18,468 nt of DNA from contig JANBPT010000941.1 in NCBI GenBank assembly GCA_027575765.1, positions 1-18,468 of the forward strand. The letters run 5' to 3'. Positions 1 to 7,662 of the stretch are shown here, in pieces (position 1 is the first letter of the stretch; the number at the start of each line of letters is the position of its first letter). The notes below the pieces were generated by a model. It was not told where the DNA came from, did not search any database, and saw only the letters and a list, made by a program, of their open reading frames with translations. The translations under genes were made by a program, and so were the position numbers. Source of the stretch: Tieghemiomyces parasiticus (Eukaryota > Kickxellomycota > Dimargaritomycetes > Dimargaritales > Dimargaritaceae).

Positions 1-426
1 TTCCTCATGCTTGCCGCTGGCCTTTTCGGAATCTCTCTGGCCGTGTTTGCCGGCTTTCACTTTTACTTATTAGCGCGCAATATCACGACCATCGAGACGT
101 ACGAAAAGAACCGGTTCCTGGCCCAGACCGCCGTCGCTGCCTTTTCCCCCGCCACCGTGGGTACGGCGGCGAGGCCTCCATCAGCTGTCACCTATGCCTC
201 CGGCGGTGGTCTGGAAAGGCCATTTGCTACTGCCACCACCACCACCACCACCACGACCCATCGCAACTTGTTCGACCTGGGTGTCCGCCGCAATTTTGTC
301 GAGGTCATGGGTCCCCGCTGGCAATTGTGGCTCCTCCCTATCATGAACAGCCGTGGGAATGGTCACTCGTTTCCTATCAACACCCACGCGTATGGCTCCT
401 TTCCACTCGCAGAATCCGCCGTCTAA
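1..426 (+). CDS. DHHC-type palmitoyltransferase, C-terminal part (5' truncated by window edge)
   Basis: The frame is open from base 1 and ends at TAA 424-426, leaving 141 residues of a longer protein; the ATG at 7 is internal. Seen in the sequence: a hydrophobic segment (bases 1-75), then the motif N-I-T-T-I-E at 79-96. This is the TTxE signature that follows the last membrane span of DHHC S-acyltransferases. At 265-339 lies an N-x-F-D-x-G...N-x-x-x-V-M-G...W-L-L-P segment, the PaCCT-like cytosolic motif of the family. The catalytic Cys-rich DHHC domain lies upstream, outside the window. Family knowledge: these enzymes attach palmitate to cytosolic cysteines of membrane proteins in the Golgi, vacuole or plasma membrane. 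The order of TTxE and PaCCT resembles Pfa3 and ZDHHC2/15/20, but the exact subtype cannot be decided without the DHHC core. Between the two motifs is a low-complexity linker with an eight-threonine run. Confidence 0.85.
   Translation, partial: FLMLAAGLFGISLAVFAGFHFYLLARNITTIETYEKNRFLAQTAVAAFSPATVGTAARPPSAVTYASGGGLERPFATATTTTTTTTHRNLFDLGVRRNFVEVMGPRWQLWLLPIMNSRGNGHSFPINTHAYGSFPLAESAV
235..258 (+). repeat. ACC trinucleotide microsatellite coding for polythreonine
   Basis: Six ACC codons are followed by ACG and ACC, giving eight consecutive threonines in the cytosolic tail of the acyltransferase, between its TTxE and PaCCT motifs. The tract is in frame, so changes in repeat number would alter only linker length. 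Confidence 0.85.
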
Positions 427-1071
427 TATTTAGGGGGAGAGATATGAGGTTTGGGGTAGGCGGTGCCGAATAAGATGTCTATATATACTAGCCCCTAGGG
501 TACAGAATAAGACTCTAGTATATATGGTTTCATAATGAAGGAGAGGCTCTAAGGCAATTGCCTCTCTATGGTCAATCATTTCCCTCCACCACCAAGTCGC
601 GGTACCCTCATCGTTGCTTCTTAGCATAATTCTATAAGGTAATTACTACCATTCAGTCATCTCCTTCTTTGCCCATCAGCGTGTAATCTACTTTTCTTCT
701 CATTTCGAACGCTTCGTCCGAGTTTTACCATTAAAATCCCCTTCCCGCCGCCGCCGCGCTTTGTGGTTTTGCAATCTACGCGCCCGCCCCTCCTCCTACT
801 CTACGTTAAGAGAGAGGGGGGGGGCTTGGCAACAACAGCTGCGTAGCCTGATGTGCGAAGAATACCAGGATAGTATTTCTAGGCGACTCGGACTGGCCGC
901 GCCTTTTCTGCTATCCTTTCCCCCCCCCGCGACCAGTTAATTTCCTAAACCATTACATTTTCTGCATAGAGAGAATATAAATCGATTGAATTCATTCATA
1001 CGTACATACAATCAAGGCCTTGCAACCTTGAACTTGAGCGCCTAGGGTGACGGACACTTCCCAGGAGGTTG
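427..1071. other. Convergent intergenic region (3' flanks of the acyltransferase and importin genes)
   Basis: These 645 bases separate two genes that run towards each other. I see no credible coding frame. The region is AT-rich near 480-540, which suits 3' processing of the left gene. It then becomes punctuated by homopolymer runs, a G run near 820 and a C run near 920. Any 3' UTR of the importin gene must lie here on the - strand, but I found no canonical AATAAA on that strand. Confidence 0.6.
480..511 (+). terminator. Possible polyadenylation region of the acyltransferase gene
   Basis: A TATATATA tract (480-487) is followed about 20 bases later by AATAAG (506-511), 54-85 bases after the stop codon. 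This resembles the fungal pairing of a UA-rich efficiency element with an A-rich positioning element. AATAAG is a weak variant of AATAAA, so the assignment is tentative. Confidence 0.35.
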
Positions 1072-4044
1072 TTAGATCGGGGGCACGTCCTCGGGTTCAA
1101 TGTGCTCGCCAAAGTACTTGTCCATGATAAGGGCAACCGTGTGACGGATATCCTCCTCGGCCAGCAAGTTGGCTGATTCGATGAGGTCGGGTGCGCCTTC
1201 GTACGTGTGTAGCATGTCCACGCCCTGGTTGATGTATAGTGCAGTGGAGAGGAAGGACGTGGTGGGTAACCCAGGGAGGGGGAGAAAAATAACAAGGAGG
1301 TGTATTGAATTGGTTAGCTGCCAACTTCAAAGGTCTGAATCGTATTCCCTCAGTTGGCCACAGAAATCAGATTTCAGAGCGTCACACACACTCGACGTGT
1401 CAGTGTGGATGGAGGGAGGGGGGGGGGGGGAAGCCAGGGCCAAACAGATAAAGTCCACTTACCTGGGAGTTCTCCGAAACCAGCATGGATAGGAAGTGCA
1501 GCGCCATTCGGATATAGTCGCTTTCGTGGGTGCGCAGGAAGTCCATGAAAGCTAAATTAGTTGGGGTTGTGTGGAGAGAGAGGGAAGAGAGTAGCAGGGG
1601 CAGAGGAAGTGACAGTGGTTAGTGACGGGTCAAGTCGTGAGTAGGCCCAGTCCGTCATCATTCGCCTATTCTGCCTCGCACAACACAAATTGGCTTACTT
1701 ACCGGGCAGCAGGGCCTTGAGGTTCAGGCCGTTGAAGTAGTCACTACCGTGATTGGCAATGTTGAGCAGGCTGAACGCCGCCTGTAGGGGGTGAATAATA
1801 ATAAGTATGGTAATCGAAGACGGGGGCGAAGAGTGGTTAAAGGCTGTCGCATACATATACACACACATGTATCCCACATGGTTTAGGGTATACCAAAATC
1901 AGTAGCGACCTCCCATTTGTCACCGGGTTGACCAGGTATGTATCTCACAGAACCCAGCGGATCATCTTTCCGGTCAATTTCTCTCTCTTTCCTAAACTTA
2001 CCTCACGGCGCAGATCGTAGCTGTCGTGGCTCATCACTTCGGTGAGCACTGCGGCGCCATCCTGCTTGAGGACCTTGTTGACGTGGGCCTTGGTGCCGGC
2101 GGTGATATTGGAGAGCACCCACAGGCTCTCCTTCTTGACGGTGCGGGCCGGGGACTTAGCCACCCAGTACAGCAGTTGCTGGATAATCTCCGGGTGATCT
2201 AGGAGGCGGCTGGTGGTGGCGTCGTCGATGGCCGACAGGTTACCTAAGGTACGGATGAGCGGGATGGCGGCCGACCCTTGGTCGGCAAACTTGTCCAGCT
2301 GGGCCACCAGGTGCGGGATCACGTCCTGTTCCACCAGGCGGTGGGCGTACTGCAGCTCGCCCGCGGTCAGGTAGGTCAGTACCCAAAACACCTCGGAGGC
2401 CACGTCCTGGCTCTCGTGCTGCGACAGGTGTTTAACCAGTCGACCGCAGATCCCGGCGTCGAATAGCTGCTGCATTGGGGCCCCCGGGTTCCGCGCCAGG
2501 TTGGATAGCGCGAAGCAGGCGGTCTGGGTGAGCTGCGAGTTAGGACTGGTGGTGAGCAGGTCCACCAGCGGTGTCACCACGCCGTTGGCCACCAGGTGTT
2601 CCCGGAAAGCCGGACCTTCGGCCGCAATGTTGCCCAGGCACCAGCCGGCCTGGTCCGCGAGGTCCGGGTTGAGCGGATTGAGCGACTGGATGAGGTAGGG
2701 CACGGCATCCAGCACTTTGTGGCACAGTGCCTCGGAGCCGGCCGCAATGTCTGAACGAGGGGATGGGTGTTGAAGGGCAACGGGGGTGGTGTAAGGTGAG
2801 CTCGAGTAGTGGGCTTCGATCTGGGGGAACTTAGAGGCCCAAAACTGCCTGGTGTGCCGAGACGGGGGGGGAAAGGGTCACTTACTTGTCAGACACCATG
2901 TAGCCTGAAGCTGGATTTCAGGGTTGGGGCTGTGGATGAGGCGCTGCGTAGTCGTAATGTATCACCGTGGTGATAGTGATGATAAGGGCGGTAGGCGGGT
3001 TAGGTCACGTTTCCGCAGTCTAGGGGCAGATCCTCTACATCCAACCGTCAGACCGGCTATCTCACCTCACGAAACCTTCTGGGACTGGTGGGTCAGACTT
3101 ACCATTAAGTGGGGCACACATTCACCCGCCAGAATGAACTTCTCGAGAGCCGCAGACGGGCTGACCAGGCGTGCGCTCAGAAGCTTGAGCGCTTTGGCGA
3201 CCTGCTCGTCGGAGCCCTATGTAGATTGGGAGGGAGGGGGAGATATTGAAAGGGGTAAGGTATCACCCACGGTTAGATTAGGGTTTCTGCAGAAAAAGCC
3301 GGGGTAAACTAGCGAGCCCGGCTGTGTATGTGCTTTGGGGCTGCAAGACCGCCGTACACCTTCACTCGGTTACAAGACAGCCGTCTGAATAGAACTTACA
3401 GCGAGACCGCGGTTGATTTCCTGGATCTCAGTCGGGGTCGCCTCATGCTCGGCTTCGGAGTCTGGGTGGTGGATTAGAAAGTGGCAATACGATACGTTGT
3501 TATTCGGACGGCTTGGCTTAGTGACACAGTCGGTATGGTTCGCTAATTCGTATGGCTAGCACTGGCACCACTGGTTCCCTGACGAGCAGCGACGGGGAGG
3601 CGGGGGGGATGTATTGTGGAAGGGGCCGGTCCAATAGGGCGACCTGAAGCACGGTGCTCGTACGACCCTCCCCCCCCCATCTGCGGGCGGCTGCCACTGT
3701 AATGAACGTGCTGCTTCTGCGACAAATTCACCCGTACTTCATCCCCCCTCCCCCTTACGGGCGGTTCCTCTCCCGCAGAGCCACTGGCATGCTCACAGGG
3801 CGTACTTACCTGACTCCTCGTAATCTTCAAAGTGGCTGCGGAAGCGCTTGCCCATAATGAGCTGTTCGCGCTTGCGCTTGCGCTCCCGGGCGTCCAAGGC
3901 GATACGGCTGGCACGGGCTTCCCGGGGGCTACGGGGAACGCCGTTGGCCTTGAACAGGCTGCGCCGGCGGGCCGACGGACCGGTAGTGGAGGGCGTCGGG
4001 TCGGTCGCCATGGTGGTGGGGTCTGGGTTGCCTTGGTCGCTCAT
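1072..4044 (-). CDS. Importin subunit alpha (karyopherin alpha-like), eight exons, 512 aa
   Basis: Exons on the - strand: 4044-3810, 3461-3400, 3216-3103, 2943-2886, 2750-2002, 1781-1703, 1551-1463 and 1224-1072. All junctions are GT-AG and keep the frame, and all seven donors are GTAAGT. The ATG has A at -3; stop TAA is 1074-1072. Role: adaptor that binds nuclear localisation signals and hands cargo to importin beta. A basic importin-beta-binding segment spans residues about 26-70 (RRR 26-28, RERKRKR 53-59, GKRFR 65-69). Armadillo repeats follow, with the groove pairs W153/N157, W193/N197, F236/N240, W279/Y283, R323/N327, W367/N371 and F409/N413. The C-terminus (463-512) matches the importin-alpha tail, including D-K-Y-F and an acidic end. 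Family length is about 530 aa. Odd: two groove tryptophans are phenylalanine, and the IBB is atypical, somewhat like plant IMPA-9. I am sure of the family, not of the paralogue. Confidence 0.9.
1418..1430 (+). repeat. G13 homopolymer in importin intron 7
   Basis: Thirteen consecutive G on the + strand, preceded by GGAGGGA. On the transcribed strand of the importin gene this is a C-rich tract inside the last intron (1462-1225), well upstream of its acceptor. Similar but shorter runs recur in introns and intergenic DNA nearby. Confidence 0.9.
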
Positions 4045-5674
4045 GGTTGTCGGGTGAATGGTGGAGGGGGTGGGTTGGAGTGAGGTGATTTGTTTGAAAG
4101 GTGGAGGGGCAGTGGTGGCAGCGGTGGTGTGAGGTATAAGCTAGGATATCGTACGGGAGGAGTAGGGAGAGGTTTTGTAGGCAGACCTGGGGGCGGAAGG
4201 ATAGTAAAAGCCAAAGTGGAGGTGGAGGAAACGGTGCGGCGGACCCAGTCAAAGTTGCCGGGAGACGGAAGCAACCGGCGGTTGGAGAGGGTTAGGGAAG
4301 GTGACTATCGACCGAGGCAGCCACAACCCGCCCGCGGGAGGCCGTTTGCCCTTTTCGGCGCGTAAAGTTCGGGGCGAGGGCGGGTGGGAGAGTCTCATTG
4401 ACGGGCGGGTGGAAAAAATGTGCAAAGCTAGGGAGGACGTCGTGGGCGGGGCGGATAGCAAGCGGGCAAGCGCATAGGATCAACCCGGCCGATGACATCG
4501 CATCCCCTTCCACAGCGTATGCGGAGGGACACCCGCTGTCGCTCCTCGTCTCGGCTGGCCTGCTTAGCCATTGGATGGGAGGGGGAATTATCTACGCCCA
4601 GTCGGAGAATTGGCGGGGGGTAGGAGGTCCTTCAGCCTTCCGTCGGCGCGTGGTGGCGGACGGTTAGGGCATCTGTGTAACTCCCGGATACCTCCCTCTT
4701 CGACTACCTGCCCCCCCCGGGCTGTCAAACTCTAAGGGACCAGTTGCTCCACTGGCCAGGTGCCTTGGCTGTCGGTAGAGCAAAGTTGCCGCTGGCCGCG
4801 TCGACCCTCCACCACGTCGCTTTTAATTCGCCTCCACTCGGGTACCTCTGTCGATCGGTAGCCCCAGCATTGGGGGGGGGGTCTCATCTATGACGTTTGG
4901 CTACCAAGCCCACTCCTGCATACAGCACAGAAGGTGGCTAAACCTCGCCCGGGGTGGAGAAGTAGGTGAGGGGGGGAGGGGAGAAGGCAATCGCGGGTGT
5001 GTGCTGGCCAGGGAATTCTAGCTGCGCGCGCCGCCGGGACGGTCTGGTAGATGGAGGGTGACGTCGCCATACAGCGAAGGCGAACCCTCAAGACGGGGTG
5101 TATTCGTTTCTTTGAAGACGCCCTGTCGGCACAAGTCTGAACGTGAAACCACTAAGGGCTGGAGTGGGAGGCTTCCACTTCCCCTCCCTTGCGCCGCAAC
5201 CCAATCGTGACTTCGCTCATTCACCACCGCCAGCTAGTCAGCTTAAACTTGTTCGAATCCATCCGCCCCGCGCATCACGCATTCGCCATCCTACAGTCGT
5301 ACACCATCCTCTACGGGAGCCCATAGTTGACCTCCCCCAGTGCCGAGTCCCTTTGTCATACACGCCGATTGATCCACTACAGCTTAGATCTCCCTTCCCT
5401 GCCGACCTCGGTCATTCCTACAGAGCTTTTGTCCTGACCGGTAAGTGCAATGGGCAGCTACGGTACACTTTGCGACGAGCAAGTAGGAGCCGTACCAGCG
5501 GCCGAGACGTGAAGTGCCCAATTAGTAGCCAACAATCAACGACAGGGTGGTCTGCTTCACCACTACACCCCCCTGACTAATTGCACCTATCAAGAATACT
5601 CTTTCATTCCTGTGTACGTGTCCTCCACCGATACCCTATGTCCAGGCTACATTAGCCCCACCATTCTAAGCATC
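4045..5674. other. Divergent intergenic / promoter region, no credible gene
   Basis: About 1.6 kb between the start codons of the importin gene (-) and the small unknown gene (+). It is GC-rich, with C or G runs near 4711-4718 and 4872-4880. Open frames exist but begin at TTG or GTG and encode Pro/Arg/Ser/Gly-rich sequence without recognisable motifs. A GTAAGT at 5441-5446 matches the donor consensus used by the neighbours. It could mark a 5' UTR intron or upstream exon of the gene starting at 5675, but no acceptor can be fixed from sequence alone. No clear TATA box was seen for either gene. Confidence 0.5.
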
Positions 5675-5938
5675 ATGGCCGCCTCTGATTCCCCGAAAGA
5701 TACCGGTCGGTCTCCGAGTGATGTATTGACGGCCTTCGTGAAGGAGGAGCCCAACCTCGACTATACCGTTGACGCCAAGTCCGACCTAGTCTGTCGAAAC
5801 CTACCAAACGGCCAGCGGTCCTGCATTAAGGTCCACCTGGATCAGAAGGAGATGTTCAGCGTGATGCAGAAACTCGACTTTTTCTGCTCGCTCCCCATTG
5901 ACCCCACCCAGACTTATCTTGAGTGCCGGAAGATCTGA
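5675..5938 (+). CDS. Small protein of unknown function, 87 aa
   Basis: I do not recognise this protein. The ATG at 5675 has a strong context (A at -3, G at +4), essentially the same as that of the Hook gene downstream. The frame closes at TGA 5936-5938. Codon third positions are strongly C/G-biased, as in the neighbouring genes and unlike the AT-richer DNA that follows, which supports coding. The protein is hydrophilic at the N-terminus (Ser/Asp/Pro/Lys), with no signal peptide or membrane span. The C-terminal half looks folded, with alternating hydrophobics and four cysteines (40, 50, 71, 84) that do not form a CX9C or CXXC pattern. The frame extends upstream without a stop but without another ATG. 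A first exon upstream, spliced from the GTAAGT at 5441, cannot be excluded. Confidence 0.6.
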   Translation: MAASDSPKDTGRSPSDVLTAFVKEEPNLDYTVDAKSDLVCRNLPNGQRSCIKVHLDQKEMFSVMQKLDFFCSLPIDPTQTYLECRKI

Positions 5939-7470
5939 CCATCCGGCCACCGTATATAGCGACGGTCTAAGACGCGCGTAACCCCCCCCCACCATCACGG
6001 GTTGCAGGCCAGACTAGAGTGTTACTTCTGTTATGGGCACACCGTAAACCATCTGCAGTCAGCTAAATGAAACATCTGTTTATTTGCAATATTCATACCC
6101 GATTCAACATATTGGCTTTTAAAAATGTAAAATACGCTATTATGATGACATTGCCAGCATAGACCACCATGTCGAAGTTGGCAGGCAGGATGTTCTGCAT
6201 TATCGTCTAAGTCTGCGCCAGACTATAGTGGGTAGCTTGTTAGAGCGATGTCTGAAATGGGCCACTTCGAAGCCGTGACGCCCCGAGTCTGGCCTTCGGA
6301 GTAGGTACATTTAGTGGGTCTACCGCGCCTCCGTGCTCGGAAAAACCAGATAACTCAGCGCTTACTACATGGTGAATAGAAGTCGCTGAAGCTGGGTTCA
6401 TTCATAGCGAGGTATTCGACATTAGAAAGCATATAAGCACCCTTTGCAAGCATTCGAGCCCGACTACAAATGAATCTGGTGGCATACTTAAATGGAACTG
6501 GACCAGCTACCTACTTTGCGGGAACCTCGGATGGAATGGTGTTCGCTTGGCTGAATATCGAGGCAATCTATCAGCGAGCTGGTAAAAAAAAGGGCACCTA
6601 GGGAAGGTGAAAAACCGAGTGGTGATGTAGGGGCAGTAGAAAGTCACAGTAGGGGGGAAGCAGAGGCTGGCAGACTGGATGGTAAATTATCGGAACCCAC
6701 CATCGTAGACTTACCGGCTTAGCTATAGCGTGCCAGGGTAAAACAGGTTCCGGGGATGGCGGCCGGGCAATGTGGTGTTCGACTGGCCAACCACAACGTC
6801 CAGGGCGCTTGGCCATGTTTCCTTCACACGGATGGTGTGGCATTATGTACGCGAGCAGCAGTGGGAAACCATACATTGGTGGCGGGCAGCTTAAATCTTT
6901 GACTAAACAATCGACCGAATACTAGACTCTCCGATGATAGCCGCAAAGTCTACAGCAGACTTAGAGGGGAGGGGTCTGAGCTAGAGGGACTATCCTGTTG
7001 TCCGGCATCATGGAGTGCCAAGCCTAAACCAGATCTGCAGGGCTTCGCTTTGTTCACCTTTCTTAATTTCCCTTTTCCCCCATCCCTTCCGATGGAATTG
7101 GCTCACCATCACAGGTCCATTAAAAACAACACATTTGTTATATCCCGGTTAGTTAGGCAAGGGACCCCTCTTTCCGTCCCCTCTGCTACCGAAAACATGT
7201 CTCACCAGTTTCTTAAAAGGATATACATATAATGAAGGGGATGTATGGTTTACTCGAAAGTCAAAATACTACAGTAGAGCGACCTGACACACAACGGACG
7301 ATTAGACAGCGATTTGATATCGAATGAAAAAAATAAAACGCCCGCAGTGCAGAAATCTGTAAAACCAAAATAGGTAGACGAGCACTACGTAGGTTCTGAG
7401 CCCATGTCCGTGATTGAGGTCTTAGTTGAAATAAATAGCATCCCGTGAAATGTCTTTTGGCGTGCCGTAG
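5939..7470. other. AT-richer, gene-poor stretch, left part
   Basis: Base composition shifts towards AT right after the unknown gene (for example 6061-6160), and stop codons are frequent in all frames. I see no gene of confident coding quality, no terminal repeats and no RNA gene. One 43-codon ATG frame at 6470-6601 contains a WD40-like string, A-G-T-S-D-G-M-V-F-A-W, but has no further repeats around it. Confidence 0.5.
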
Positions 7471-7662
7471 CTAGTTGCGTTTGGCGAAGAAAGTTGCACA
7501 TTTATCGCATTTATACTGTAGGTGCATAATATTCGTGCCACCTATTCTGCCGCAATGAGTAGAACTCTCGATGCCAAGCACACCTGTCCGGACACATGAG
7601 CTGTAGGTTGCAGAATCGACTACATTGCCGCAGGCGTAACGGTAATAGATTGGTCGGCACAT
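7471..7662 (-). CDS. Small cysteine-rich protein, possible metal-binding, 63 aa
   Basis: The first ATG of the frame is at 7662-7660 (A at -3) and the stop is TAG 7473-7471. The frame is open further upstream but without ATG. The protein has six cysteines in 63 residues (2, 11, 23, 37, 52, 55), opening with M-C and Y-x-C-G and ending with C-D-K-C, with basic residues at the end. That order (Met-Cys, a Cys-Gly, two spaced Cys, then CXXC) resembles small hypothetical proteins common in fungi and suggests zinc binding. This is an inference from pattern only; I cannot name a family. It is the only well-patterned ORF in an otherwise gene-poor AT-rich block. A TATA-like box lies about 150 bases upstream. 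Codon bias is weaker than in the large genes. It could be a young gene, a relic or a chance ORF. Confidence 0.42.
   Translation of the reverse strand: MCRPIYYRYACGNVVDSATYSSCVRTGVLGIESSTHCGRIGGTNIMHLQYKCDKCATFFAKRN

Noticed and set aside
3276..3291. Telomere-like TTAGATTAGGGTT string in importin intron 2
   Set aside because: Only one and a half imperfect units; no array.
4398..4667. 89-codon + strand frame in the divergent spacer
   Set aside because: TTG start, no motif, and overlapped by equally open frames on the other strand.
5143..5580. 145-codon + strand frame upstream of the unknown small gene
   Set aside because: Begins at GTG, is Pro/Arg/Ser-rich without motifs, and has no coding-like codon bias; more likely promoter or leader DNA.
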